From Bacteriovoracaceae bacterium UBA7317 (GTDB lineage Bacteria > Bdellovibrionota > Bacteriovoracia > Bacteriovoracales > Bacteriovoracaceae), in assembly GCA_002474345.1 (NCBI GenBank), contig DKQD01000130.1, positions 4,581 to 56,459 on the forward strand: 51,879 nt of DNA, read 5' to 3'. Below, piece by piece: positions 42,805 through 51,793 of the stretch; positions within the stretch are counted from its first letter, which is position 1, and the number at the start of each line of letters is the position of its first letter. The notes below the pieces were generated by a model. That model was not told the DNA's origin, did no database searches, and was given only the letters and a program-made list of their open reading frames with translations. Position numbers and translations under genes: made by a program.

Positions 42805-43431
42805 TTAAAGACCTTTTAGCCTCTTGTAGTCTTCCATTGAACCAACACTTTCTTCAGTATCGTGAGTAAATGATTCTTGGGTTTGGCTAATTAATAAATG
42901 TGGATCTTCAACTGGAGAAGGTTCTTCAGCCTCTTGTTCTCTTGGAGAAGGTTGTTCATCTTGCAATGGTAAGTTGCGATTCACAGAGTACGTTTGATCG
43001 GGGCTTAGCTCTTTAAAATTTTTGTGAAACAACTCCTTGTCCTCAGGCTTTAAGGCTTCCTCAAATTTTCTAAGATTGTCTAAAGTATAGTAGTAATTTT
43101 TTTCTAATTTTGCCTTTTGCTGTGGGTCAGCTTTGTAGAAGAGGTCATGATGCTTTTTTCTTGCAGCTAAGTGTAGGTCAAGTAGTTTTCCATATCTTTT
43201 TATAAGTGAATCCAAAGGCGATAGCCTGGACTGCTGGGAGCGGTAGTTACCACCTTTGGAGTAGGGCTTTTGTCCTCTTCGATTCTTATAGGAGTCGCCC
43301 TTTTTTTCCGATCTTTCATTTTCAGATCTATTTTGATTATAACGCTTCCTCTGGTTTCTATTTCTAGATGAGGAAGGGCCTTGTCGGTTCGATGGACTTC
43401 TTTTTTGAGGACCACCTTTTGAATGATTCAT
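42805..43431 (-). CDS. Hypothetical basic protein with disordered RNA-binding-like N-terminus
   Basis: A 208-residue protein. Residues 1-70 are rich in Arg, Lys, Asn, Gln and Gly (RNRNQRKRYNQNR), as in low-complexity RNA-binding tails. Residues about 71-140 are helical (LDSLIKRYGKLLDLHLAARKK onward), and 140-208 are acidic and Pro/Glu-rich. The arrangement recalls the DUF4167 group, but the core sequence does not clearly match. The ATG start follows AGGAAAC. Function unknown; a nucleic-acid-binding role is an inference from charge. Confidence 0.7.
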   Translation of the reverse strand: MNHSKGGPQKRSPSNRQGPSSSRNRNQRKRYNQNRSENERSEKKGDSYKNRRGQKPYSKGGNYRSQQSRLSPLDSLIKRYGKLLDLHLAARKKHHDLFYKADPQQKAKLEKNYYYTLDNLRKFEEALKPEDKELFHKNFKELSPDQTYSVNRNLPLQDEQPSPREQEAEEPSPVEDPHLLISQTQESFTHDTEESVGSMEDYKRLKGL

Positions 43432-43512
43432 AAAGTTTCCTTTAGGAACAATGGTAAGTTTTTTGCTTTAAGCCTAAATAAGTAACTTTCTTTTCAGGTA
43501 TTGTCGATGGAA

Positions 43513-43541
43513 TTGTCTCTCATAGGGTGTGTAAGCATATT
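43513..43541 (+). promoter_or_regulatory. Weak candidate promoter for mdh
   Basis: TTGTCT (43513-43518), a 17-base spacer and CATATT (43536-43541) fall about 105 bases before mdh. Only partial consensus at each box. The 43432-43645 gap otherwise holds nothing that I can name. Confidence 0.25.
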
Positions 43542-43645
43542 GACTAACACGGTCAGACTACCCAAAAGGAATTCAAATAGTTATAGTCCATCGTGAAAAA
43601 TAATAGAAATTGTTGCTTAGAATTTAAAAACATAGAGGAGTTCTT

Positions 43646-44635
43646 ATGACAAAACAAAGAGTTAAAGTCGCAATAACCGGTGCAGCAGGACAGATCGGGT
43701 ACGCCCTTGTTTTTAGAATTGCTTCAGGACAAATGTTTGGCCCTGATACCGAGGTTGAACTCCAGCTTCTTGAGCTCCCTCAAGCGCTTTCTGCGTTGCA
43801 AGGAGTAGCAATGGAGCTAGATGATTGTGCTTTTCCTCTTTTGAAAAAAATTGTTTGTACGGATAAGTTGGAAGAGGCCATGAATGGTGTTAATTGGGCC
43901 ATTTTAGTGGGTGCTGTGCCTAGAAAAGATGGGATGGAGAGGGCCGACCTTCTTAAAATAAATGGGGGAATCTTTACAGGTCAAGGAAAGGCCATCAAAG
44001 ATCATGGAGCTGAGGACTGTAAAGTTTTTGTTGTGGGGAACCCTTGTAATACGAATTGCTTGATTGCAATGCACGCAGCATCTGGGCTTTCTAAGGAAAG
44101 ATTCTATGCTATGACAATGCTAGACGAATTAAGAGCTAGAACTCAATTGGCACAAAAAGCTGGAGTAGATGTAACTTCCATATCAAATATGACTATTTGG
44201 GGGAACCATTCTGCAACTCAGTACCCAGACTTCTATAATGCAAAAATAGACGGTAAGCCTGCTCCTGACGTTATTACCGATCATGAATGGCTAAAAGGTG
44301 ATTTTATAACAACTGTTCAAAAAAGAGGGGCTGCCATTATTAAAGCAAGAGGAGCTTCCTCAGCTGCTTCTGCAGCAAATGCCATTGTTCAAGGAATATA
44401 TAACCTAACTCACGACACTCCAGAAGGAGAGACCTACTCCATGTGCATTCCATCCTCTGGTCAATACGGTGTTGAAGAAGGTCTAATCTTTTCTTATCCT
44501 TGCCGGACAGAAAATGGCATTTTAAAGGTAGTTGAAGGTGTTACTCATGGAGAGTTTGGGCAAGATAAGTTTAATACGACTCATGAGGAACTTAAAAAAG
44601 AAAGAGACTCTGTAAAAGAAATGGGCCTTATTTAA
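43646..44635 (+). CDS. mdh: Malate dehydrogenase
   Basis: A 329-residue NAD-dependent enzyme of the TCA cycle. Seen are GAAGQIG (12-18), substrate arginines R93 and R99, GNPCNTN, D160 with R163 in MLDELRART and the proton-relay H188 in [13 protein letters not shown]. The sequence is of the cytosolic-type MDH found in many Gram-negative bacteria. It starts at ATG with AGAGGAG upstream and is transcribed alone. Confidence 0.96.
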   Translation: MTKQRVKVAITGAAGQIGYALVFRIASGQMFGPDTEVELQLLELPQALSALQGVAMELDDCAFPLLKKIVCTDKLEEAMNGVNWAILVGAVPRKDGMERADLLKINGGIFTGQGKAIKDHGAEDCKVFVVGNPCNTNCLIAMHAASGLSKERFYAMTMLDELRARTQLAQKAGVDVTSISNMTIWGNHSATQYPDFYNAKIDGKPAPDVITDHEWLKGDFITTVQKRGAAIIKARGASSAASAANAIVQGIYNLTHDTPEGETYSMCIPSSGQYGVEEGLIFSYPCRTENGILKVVEGVTHGEFGQDKFNTTHEELKKERDSVKEMGLI

Positions 44636-44665
44636 GAAAAACATTTTTTGATGCCTATGTGGAAG

Positions 44666-44697
44666 AGAGTTTAGACTAAGATATTCGTCTAAACTCT
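44666..44697. terminator. Bidirectional terminator between mdh and the CNB gene
   Basis: AGAGTTTAGAC (44666-44676) and GTCTAAACTCT (44687-44697) form a perfect 11-bp stem with a 10-base loop, 30 bases after the mdh stop and touching the stop of the convergent gene. The plus strand continues TATTCTTG, a weak U-tract. Confidence 0.5.
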
Positions 44698-45143
44698 TAT
44701 TCTTGTGAATTCTTATAATCTTGTAAAAGTTTAAAGTAGTGCCTCTGAGTTTCAATGCTTAGAGGTTTTAAGACTTCTTCATTTTTTCTTCTTATACCTT
44801 TGTTTTTTAGAATATTGTCGTAATGACGGATTTTTTTGGTAATTGATTCGGCTAGAGTTAGACTCCATTTGGGAAACTGTTTAAGACTTTTTTCGTAAGG
44901 GTAAACCTGGAAATCAGTATCTTCGAGACAAACAAGATTGGCACTTCTTGGGTTTTTATCGAAAAAAGAAAGCTCCCCTATAAAGTCTCCTACCCCAAAA
45001 TAGGCGACAGGAGTAACCTCTGTTCTTCTTGTTACAAAAGCTAGAACTTTTCCTTTATTTATTAAAAAAAGATCCCTGTTAATATCTCCCTCCGCTAAAA
45101 TTATAGAGTCTTTTTTAAGGCTTATATTTTTTCTCTCGACCAT
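44697..45143 (-). CDS. Stand-alone cyclic-nucleotide-binding domain protein
   Basis: A 148-residue protein made of one CNB domain: INKGKVLAFV, then the phosphate-binding cassette GDFIGELSFFDKNPRSANL with Glu and Arg conserved. No helix-turn-helix follows, so it is not a CRP-type regulator. The C-terminal helices (about 100-148) are charged. It could sense cAMP or cGMP, or be a structural relic. It is cotranscribed with the upstream gene at 45145 with a 1-base gap. Confidence 0.85.
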   Translation of the reverse strand: MVERKNISLKKDSIILAEGDINRDLFLINKGKVLAFVTRRTEVTPVAYFGVGDFIGELSFFDKNPRSANLVCLEDTDFQVYPYEKSLKQFPKWSLTLAESITKKIRHYDNILKNKGIRRKNEEVLKPLSIETQRHYFKLLQDYKNSQE

Positions 45144-45144
45144 A

Positions 45145-46263
45145 TTAGATTTCCAATGTTTGATTAATAATTTGCTTTATTTCTTCTAGGACTTTTTTGT
45201 AAAAAAAAGTTTGAGGGTATGTATCTCCTATAAAAAGCGGACCCTTTCCAAATTGAGAGTTTACTATTTTGTCAAAGTCGATTAGAAAAAGATCATGCTT
45301 TGTGGAAGCTTCCCTAATAATATTATTAAAAATTTTGTTACCTCTCCATGTGCCGCAGTCAAAAACGGCAGACTTTTGTAGTATTTTTTCTGCTGTTTTT
45401 GGGAAGCCTAGTTTTTCTGTAGAAATACCAGAGAAATATAAGACCTTTGAATTTCCTAAAACTTTCTTCTTTAAAAGTTCTAATTTTTGAAAGGCGATAT
45501 TAAACTTTTCATTTTTTATCTCTTTCTCAATCTTGTCCAGCTCAAGGTTTAAAAGTGCATTAGTGGTACCTTTACATACTTTTTTGGGAGGAATTTTTAA
45601 ATTGATTGGAGTTGTAAGAAGAATCAGTGTCGAGTTTTTTTCCTTTATGTAATTAACCATATCCCAGAGTTGATACCTGAAAAACTTATAGGTCATTTCC
45701 ATTTTTGAAAGTTTGTCCTGTCCTTCGAGCTCATCATTGTCTTTATTCCACTGATCCAACTCAATAGTGGTAACTGGCTCATATATAAACTTTGATAAAG
45801 TTGGAAAGGCCATTATAAGGGAAAGAATTTTTTCATCAGAATGTTTTTTAAAATTGGCCAGAATTGTTTCTTTGTCTTTAATAAAGAATGTCTTTTCAAA
45901 AAATTCTTCGCTTCCTCCATGATAGATAATTATTTCTGGTAAGTTTTTTAAGGACTTTATTTTAGAAAGTGTGCGGTGCATTCCCTCATTTTTTCGAGAC
46001 CAATTGAAGACTTTAATGACTTCTGCCAAATTGCTGGAGATATCTTTGATAAGAGAGGGTAAATAAGTATTGAGGTTATGTCCCATTTGATCGCCTACAA
46101 TGACAACTGAGGCCCTTTCAACAATTGGAATTTGTTTTTTATAGTCTTCAACAATGTGAAAAGGGTAAGGAGTTATATTTACAGGGTTTTTCTCGTACTT
46201 TTTATAGACTTTTAAACCAAAAATTATTGACAGTGTTAGGGAAAGGAGAAGAAATTTTTTCAT
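45145..46263 (-). CDS. SGNH-hydrolase-like protein with altered catalytic residues
   Basis: A 372-residue protein with one N-terminal membrane helix (about 3-17), so anchored or secreted. The core has an SGNH-like layout: GDQMG (57-61) at the place of the GDSxG nucleophile block, IIYHGGSEEF as the third block, and FIGDTYPQ near the end where DxxH is expected. The nucleophile Ser is replaced by Gln and the His by Gln, so hydrolase activity is unlikely if the alignment is right. Cotranscribed with the cyclic-nucleotide-binding gene. Family assignment is moderate. Confidence 0.55.
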   Translation of the reverse strand: MKKFLLLSLTLSIIFGLKVYKKYEKNPVNITPYPFHIVEDYKKQIPIVERASVVIVGDQMGHNLNTYLPSLIKDISSNLAEVIKVFNWSRKNEGMHRTLSKIKSLKNLPEIIIYHGGSEEFFEKTFFIKDKETILANFKKHSDEKILSLIMAFPTLSKFIYEPVTTIELDQWNKDNDELEGQDKLSKMEMTYKFFRYQLWDMVNYIKEKNSTLILLTTPINLKIPPKKVCKGTTNALLNLELDKIEKEIKNEKFNIAFQKLELLKKKVLGNSKVLYFSGISTEKLGFPKTAEKILQKSAVFDCGTWRGNKIFNNIIREASTKHDLFLIDFDKIVNSQFGKGPLFIGDTYPQTFFYKKVLEEIKQIINQTLEI

Positions 46264-46366
46264 GTCTTAATTCTAGAAATATTGTCCTAACCCGTCAATT
46301 TTAATTGCGTGTCGCGTTATCAGCGGGCTTCCTTTGCTATGGTTCCAAATTAATTTTACGCAGTGA

Positions 46367-46395
46367 TTGCAGGCTATTTTGTGGCGTGATATACC
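46367..46395 (+). promoter_or_regulatory. Candidate extended -10 promoter of the U32 operon
   Basis: TTGCAG (46367-46372), a 17-base spacer ending in TGA, then TATACC (46390-46395). The TGn before the -10 makes it an extended type. It lies about 67 bases before the start codon. The rest of the 46264-46461 gap shows nothing else. Confidence 0.4.
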
Positions 46396-46461
46396 GAGCT
46401 TTCAATTTTCTAGGGGAATATTTAAAAAAAAAGGTCTCCAGACAAAGAAGGTGAATAAAAG

Positions 46462-47670
46462 ATGAGTCATTGGGTACCTGAATTATTGTCTCCAGCCGGA
46501 AGTCTTGAAAAACTCAAGGTTTCTATATCTTATGGAGCCGATGCTGTTTATTGTGGCGGTCAAAAATTTGGTCTTCGCTCAGCTGCAGATAATTTAACTT
46601 ATCAAGAGTTAGAAGAGGGCGTTAGCTTTGCTCACGAAAATAATGCTAAAGTTTTTGTTGTTTTAAATAGTTTTTTACATGATCAAGATTTAGACGAGCT
46701 TCCTGCTTTCGTAAGTTTTTTGGAGGAAATTAGCGTTGACGCTGTTATTGTTTCTGATTTGGGTGTTGTTAGGACAGTTCGTAATGTAAGCAATATACCT
46801 ATTCACCTATCAACTCAAGCTTCTTGCTTAAATATTCAATCAGCACGTTTTTGGAAAAAGATGGGGGTTCAAAGAATCGTACTTGGAAGAGAAGTGTCTT
46901 TAGAAGAGGCAAGCCTCATTAAAAAGGAAACCGGACTGGAGGTAGAGCTTTTTATCCATGGTTCCATGTGTATGGCCTACTCGGGTAACTGCGTTATTTC
47001 TAATTACACTTCTGGGAGGGATTCAAATAGAGGTGGCTGTGCTCATAGTTGCCGTTTTGAGTATACTCTTGAAGGTAAGGAAAATTCGGGAGTTAAGAAA
47101 GAGCTTAAATCCTTTTTTATGAGTTCAAAAGATTTGAAAGGGATAAGTGTTTTACCTGATTTTATTCGCTATGGAATCGACTCTCTAAAGATTGAAGGGA
47201 GAATGAAAAGTCATCTTTATGCTGGTACGACTTCAAAAGTCTATTCAGAAGCTTTGAGTTACTTTTCCAAGAATGGTCATTTTTTAAGTGAGGATCTTTA
47301 TTCTTGGAAAGAAGAACTTAATAAAGTTACTCATCGGGAATATCACGAGGGGAACCTTGTAGAGAAAGCAGGTGTAGACTCTATTTACTCTGAAAGGGAA
47401 ACTGAGGAAAAAGAGTTTGTAATTGTAGGGCTTGTTCTTCAAGTCATTCACGAAAATTTTATGCTTGTAGAGGTGAGAAGCTCCTTTTCTTCTGGGGAAG
47501 AGCTCGAAATACTACCTTTTGAGGGAGAACCGATTACTTTTAAAACTGAGAGCTTAGAGAATGTCGCAGGCGAAAAATTTGAAAAAACAAAGCCAGGTCT
47601 TCTCGTTAAGCTTCCTCTTTTTGAAGGAGTTAAAAAATGGAATATTATCAGAAAGAGGATTGAGCAGTGA
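46462..47670 (+). CDS. U32 family protein (TrhP/YegQ-like)
   Basis: A 402-residue protein of the U32 peptidase superfamily, whose bacterial members hydroxylate tRNA or 23S rRNA or support O2-independent ubiquinone hydroxylation. The signature ELFIHGSMCMAYSGNC is at 163-177. Cysteines C170, C177, C193 and C197 could bind an iron-sulfur cluster. It begins PELLSPAGS, as these proteins do. Exact subfamily is uncertain, with tRNA hydroxylation (TrhP) the most likely. The gene overlaps the next one by 4 bases (GTGA). Confidence 0.88.
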   Translation: MSHWVPELLSPAGSLEKLKVSISYGADAVYCGGQKFGLRSAADNLTYQELEEGVSFAHENNAKVFVVLNSFLHDQDLDELPAFVSFLEEISVDAVIVSDLGVVRTVRNVSNIPIHLSTQASCLNIQSARFWKKMGVQRIVLGREVSLEEASLIKKETGLEVELFIHGSMCMAYSGNCVISNYTSGRDSNRGGCAHSCRFEYTLEGKENSGVKKELKSFFMSSKDLKGISVLPDFIRYGIDSLKIEGRMKSHLYAGTTSKVYSEALSYFSKNGHFLSEDLYSWKEELNKVTHREYHEGNLVEKAGVDSIYSERETEEKEFVIVGLVLQVIHENFMLVEVRSSFSSGEELEILPFEGEPITFKTESLENVAGEKFEKTKPGLLVKLPLFEGVKKWNIIRKRIEQ

Positions 47671-48845
47671 TTATTAAAGAGGCAAAAAATACTTTACCCT
47701 CGATGAACACCTATTTGGAAAGTGAAGATCAAATTCTTCCTTTTAAAAAAGCAGGTTTTAAAGAAGTCATTTTAGAGCCAAGAGAGCTCTCTAGAATGGG
47801 GAGGCTTAAATTAGATGAATTAATAAGATTGGCCAGGATTGCGGTTAAATCTGGTTTGAGCCCGATACTTAGTTGGGATATTTTAATGACTGAAAATATA
47901 TTTCAGAAGGTTGAATTATATTTGAAAGATGTGCCTTTGGAAATATTTTCTGCAATAAGGGTTCAAGATCCCGGAGCTGTGGAGTTTTTAAAATCTAAAT
48001 ACCCCGATATACCTATTCATCTAATATTAGAAACTGGACACCATAATTTTGAATCAATATCAGGGTGGATAGGGCATTTGGGAGTACAATTAAAGCGGAT
48101 CGTTTTATCCTTAGAATTGCCAAAAAAAACACTTCAATTATTTTTATCAAAAATACCCTGTGAAACAGAACTTTTAGGACTAGGTAGGATCTTGCTTTTT
48201 TATACTCCTAGAAATCTTTTAAGCCCATCTTTTAGCTTAAAGGAAGAGTTTATTGAAGTTACAGGTGCAAGTTCCGAAACCCCCCATAAAGACTTTCCTA
48301 TAATAGAGAATAGACATGGCACTTTTATGTACCATCCAAAAGGACATAATCTTTTAGAACATGCTTCCGAGTTAAAAGGAATGGGTCTTAATTTTTTAAG
48401 ATTTGATTTAAGAGGAGAAGAATGCATCCCTTTACTTGAAAAAGTCGGTCCAATTTTGAGAAGTGGAATTAATTTGTCCAACGTAAAAGATTACTTTTCT
48501 CAAAAGTGTATTCAAGGTTTTTTTAAAGCTAATAAAAGTGATGTTTTATTTAAAAAGCTTAAAAACCATAGAATTCAAAGAAAGGATGAAAACTACTTGG
48601 GTGAAGTTGTTGAAGTTGTTAAAAAAAATTATGTTGCCGTCCTGTTAAAAAACCCAAAAGAAAATGTAAGTCTTAACGATGAATTAGAGTTTAAAACTCC
48701 TGAAGGTAAAGTCAAAACTCAAAAGGCCTATTTTTTAAGAAACGCTTTATTAGAAGATGTAGAAATGGGAACTCATGGAGAAGTTGTTTTTGTCCCTCAT
48801 ATAAGTGCTCTAAGTGTTAGGACAGCTGTCTACAAAAAATCATAA
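47667..48845 (+). CDS. Degenerate U32-like paralogue lacking the cysteines
   Basis: A 392-residue protein with a GTG start coupled to the preceding U32 gene. It follows the same plan: residues 168-186 align in step with the U32 signature, but the cysteines are replaced (LLFYTPRNLLS instead of MCMAYSGNCVIS). The C-terminal section (YLGEVVEVVKKNYVAVLLKNP) resembles the beta-barrel tail of U32 proteins. It may be a partner subunit of a heterodimer, as in UbiU-UbiV, but without its own cluster (inference). Its last 29 bases overlap the convergent methyltransferase gene. Confidence 0.7.
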   Translation: MIIKEAKNTLPSMNTYLESEDQILPFKKAGFKEVILEPRELSRMGRLKLDELIRLARIAVKSGLSPILSWDILMTENIFQKVELYLKDVPLEIFSAIRVQDPGAVEFLKSKYPDIPIHLILETGHHNFESISGWIGHLGVQLKRIVLSLELPKKTLQLFLSKIPCETELLGLGRILLFYTPRNLLSPSFSLKEEFIEVTGASSETPHKDFPIIENRHGTFMYHPKGHNLLEHASELKGMGLNFLRFDLRGEECIPLLEKVGPILRSGINLSNVKDYFSQKCIQGFFKANKSDVLFKKLKNHRIQRKDENYLGEVVEVVKKNYVAVLLKNPKENVSLNDELEFKTPEGKVKTQKAYFLRNALLEDVEMGTHGEVVFVPHISALSVRTAVYKKS

Positions 48846-50043
48846 AAAAGACTGGGATCCCTCCGTTTTTGAAGGCAATTTTCTTTACGAGTTTATAGGG
48901 TTTAATTGAACTCAGAATTATGTTTTTATCTTTTTCATCTTCTGGTAAGGGAAAAACAACGGCCAAAAACTCTGGGTTAATTTTTTCTTTTATTTTTTTA
49001 AAAAGAGAGGGGTAATACGATGTGGGTTTTTGACTTAATTTAATACGCTTTCCGTAGGGAGGGTTAAAGATGACGGCTTTATTACCATTTGGTAAGTCCT
49101 TCATATTATCACTTGAAAGAATATCGTGTTTTAAAATATTAATCTCTGGTTCAAAGTTTAAGTTATTTTCTTTTGTTTTTTGAAGAATGGTAGCGTTCGC
49201 TTCATATCCACTTGATGTTAAAAAAAGAGAACTTTTGTTTTGTGATATTTCATTTGAACGATTTTTAATAAACAAGGAAGGAGGAGCAAGTTTAAAGCAA
49301 GGGTAGGAAAAGTAAGAGAAATTTCTTTCCTGATTTGGTCTCAACCAATTATTTGCCTCAACAAGGAAAGTTCCACTTCCACACATCGGGTCGATTAAGT
49401 GAAAGTTAGTAGCGCTTTGGGATTTGCTAATTAGTTCAATTTCTTTTTTTAACGAAAAGCAAAGAGCTGCTCCATAATTTTCTCTTATCGGAGCTTTACC
49501 GTTAAATGGTCTTTTTGACCTTTTGTAGAGTGGCTCTCCCGATGTATCTATACTCAAAGTGCAAATGTCATTATCAAACCTAATGTAGAGAGCTGTTGGG
49601 TGGAACTTTTTTGCATTTTCAATATATTTCTTTTTGGCTGGGAAACCTTTGAAATATACTTGGAATGCTTTTGCAACAGTTAATTCAATTTTATTAGTAT
49701 GGAAAAGTCTTGATTGGTGACAAGATATTTTGAGTGAAATTGGAGCTTCTGTTAGAAAGGGTGACCAGTCAATATTTTTTATTTTGTTGTATAGTTTTGG
49801 TAAATCCCTACACTTAAATTCCTTGAGCCTTAATAAAACTCTGGTTGGTATTTTGAGTATTTGGTTTAAAAGAACTCCCTTTTCTAATGAAATGTCGACT
49901 TCTAAGCCTCCAACAACCGTTTTAATTTCAGGAATTTTCTCGTCAGGAAAAAAAACAACCCATTTATTTTCAATTTCATTTAAAGAAATTTCCTCTAAAC
50001 CTGGAGAAATAACTAAATAAAAGCAAAATACGTTTTTGATCAT
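48817..50043 (-). CDS. THUMP-domain RNA methyltransferase (RlmL/TrmG10-like)
   Basis: A 408-residue enzyme. N-terminal ferredoxin-like and THUMP regions (about 1-165) are followed by GEPLYKRSKRPFNGKAPIRE, then motif I DPMCGSGTF (218-226) and motif IV NPPYG (327-331), which mark N2-guanine or related base methyltransferases of RlmL type. The frame is open to a TTG at 50052, but the ATG at 50043 is chosen. It probably modifies 23S rRNA or tRNA; the exact target cannot be read. It lacks the second, RlmK-like domain of E. coli RlmL. Confidence 0.88.
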   Translation of the reverse strand: MIKNVFCFYLVISPGLEEISLNEIENKWVVFFPDEKIPEIKTVVGGLEVDISLEKGVLLNQILKIPTRVLLRLKEFKCRDLPKLYNKIKNIDWSPFLTEAPISLKISCHQSRLFHTNKIELTVAKAFQVYFKGFPAKKKYIENAKKFHPTALYIRFDNDICTLSIDTSGEPLYKRSKRPFNGKAPIRENYGAALCFSLKKEIELISKSQSATNFHLIDPMCGSGTFLVEANNWLRPNQERNFSYFSYPCFKLAPPSLFIKNRSNEISQNKSSLFLTSSGYEANATILQKTKENNLNFEPEINILKHDILSSDNMKDLPNGNKAVIFNPPYGKRIKLSQKPTSYYPSLFKKIKEKINPEFLAVVFPLPEDEKDKNIILSSIKPYKLVKKIAFKNGGIPVFFMIFCRQLS

Positions 50044-50101
50044 GGCTCTCAAGACTTTATAATAGGTAAATACTTAAAAAGGGCTACATTAAGAAGATAG
50101 G

Positions 50102-51046
50102 ATGGTCAAAAAAATTGTGAATCTTTGGAAAGATTATAAGGAAGATATGGGCCTAGGTGCAATGGGATTGGCCATTATCTTTTTTAATACTTTACTTTTT
50201 ATTTTAAGTGGTTTGATTTTTGGACCTTTTAATTTCTATTGTCTTATTCCTGTTTTCATCTATTTAATTTTTTTTTACTTTAGGAATTTGATAAAGCCAC
50301 AAAAAAAAGCAATTAAATTCTTATACTCAATTATTCCTTTGAGTTTAGCTATCGGTTTGAACTACCTTTTAGTCGGTCATATTGATCGTTCGGTGGGAGG
50401 TTTCCCTCGAGTGGATAGAGTATTTGTAGACTTTGATAATTGGCTTTTTGGACTTCAGGGTGCTCAATTTATTTGGGAATATACATCAAGCTGGAATGAA
50501 GTCATGAGATTATTCTTTTATGACTATATGGTTTTAAGTTATATGAGTTATTATATTATGCCTTTTTATTTTGGAGTTCTTTATTATGTAAATTTAGATG
50601 ATAATGAAAAATATAAAATCATTTCTTATTTTTCCACTATAAATCTCTATTATGGGGTTAACTTTCTTTTTTATTTATTTATACCAGTTACAGGTCCCCA
50701 GTACTACTTGGAAGAAATTTTTAGAGATCCTCTTCCTTTAAGTATTGTAGGAAATTTCTTTTATGAAGCTGTTCACTCGGCTCAATATACTAAAATTGAT
50801 TGCTTTCCGAGTGGCCATACAGGGATTGCAGTCCTTGTTTGCCTATGGTCTTTTTATACCAAACACCCCCACTTTAAATGGTGTCTCTTTTTGACCCTTT
50901 CTATTATGCTGGCCACCATCGGTCTTAGATATCACTATACTTTAGATTTACTGGCTGCCTTTCCTGTGGCAATACTATCTTTCTATTTAGGAATTAGAAT
51001 ATTTCCCGAAAAAATTGTTGTTTTAAGTCAAAAAAGCAATAAGTAA
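50102..51046 (+). CDS. PAP2-superfamily membrane protein (inositol phosphorylceramide synthase-like)
   Basis: A 314-residue protein with about six helices. The lipid phosphatase motifs FPSGHTG (S237, H239) and LRYHYTLD (R276, H278, D282) place it in PAP2_3. The KX6RP motif of classic PAP2 enzymes is not obvious, as in the AUR1/IPC synthase group. Members transfer or remove phospho-headgroups on lipids. The start is ATG at 50102, divergent from the RNA methyltransferase, and the next gene follows 24 bases after the stop. Confidence 0.85.
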   Translation: MVKKIVNLWKDYKEDMGLGAMGLAIIFFNTLLFILSGLIFGPFNFYCLIPVFIYLIFFYFRNLIKPQKKAIKFLYSIIPLSLAIGLNYLLVGHIDRSVGGFPRVDRVFVDFDNWLFGLQGAQFIWEYTSSWNEVMRLFFYDYMVLSYMSYYIMPFYFGVLYYVNLDDNEKYKIISYFSTINLYYGVNFLFYLFIPVTGPQYYLEEIFRDPLPLSIVGNFFYEAVHSAQYTKIDCFPSGHTGIAVLVCLWSFYTKHPHFKWCLFLTLSIMLATIGLRYHYTLDLLAAFPVAILSFYLGIRIFPEKIVVLSQKSNK

Positions 51047-51070
51047 AGTTTTAAAAAAAGGATACTTAAA

Positions 51071-51793
51071 GTGAAAGGAATACTTACTCTTGTTCCGACC
51101 CCTATTGATGAAGTTAATCCTCTTGAAGAAGTTGCCTTTAATCAGTTGAAAGACGCTTATGAGAATAAGAAAGAAAAAACAATTTTTGCTATCGAGGACT
51201 TGAAAGCGGGTAGGAGGCGTTGGATCCGTTGGGGACTACCACGAGATATTGTAAATGACTTTGTTTTATATAATGAACATACTTATGAAAAAGAATCTGT
51301 TGCCTTACTGGACTACTTGAAAAAAGGTTTTAATGTTTTTTTGATGAGTGATGGAGGTTTACCTGCATTTTGTGATCCAGGTAGACAACTTGTCGACCTT
51401 TGCCACAAGTCTAGGGTAAGGGTTACAAGCACGCCTTTTCCTCATTCGATAAGTTTGGCTTTGGCCCTTTCAGGCTTTTCTCATAAAAGTTTTTGGTTTG
51501 AGGGTTTTCTTCCTGCTAAAAAGGAGTTTCGGGAACAAAGATGGAAAGAACTTCTTCAAAATGAAGCTACACTTGTTTTAATGGATACCCCTTACAGGCT
51601 AGGAAAAACTCTGGGAGAGCTTAAGACTTTTTTGAAGAAAAAAAGAGATGTTTTCTTGGCCTTGGATTTAAACTCAGAAACTGAGGAGCTTATGCGAGGT
51701 GGTGCCAACCAACTAATAAAAAACTTAAAAAATAAAAAGAGGGAGTTTGTATTAATTATTGCTCCTTTTTCAAAAAAAGATTCACCATTTTGA
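51071..51793 (+). CDS. RsmI-like SAM methyltransferase (tetrapyrrole methylase fold)
   Basis: A 240-residue protein of the tetrapyrrole methylase superfamily: N-terminal LTLVPTPI, LYNEH, MSDGGLPAFCDPGRQLV (SAM loop) and PHSISLALALSGFS. RsmI proper methylates 16S rRNA C1402 and is longer (about 280) with a DTR-type motif near residue 40, which is absent here. This resembles the short second paralogue found in several phyla. The start is GTG with AAAGGA 9 bases upstream. The target is uncertain. Confidence 0.8.
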   Translation: MKGILTLVPTPIDEVNPLEEVAFNQLKDAYENKKEKTIFAIEDLKAGRRRWIRWGLPRDIVNDFVLYNEHTYEKESVALLDYLKKGFNVFLMSDGGLPAFCDPGRQLVDLCHKSRVRVTSTPFPHSISLALALSGFSHKSFWFEGFLPAKKEFREQRWKELLQNEATLVLMDTPYRLGKTLGELKTFLKKKRDVFLALDLNSETEELMRGGANQLIKNLKNKKREFVLIIAPFSKKDSPF

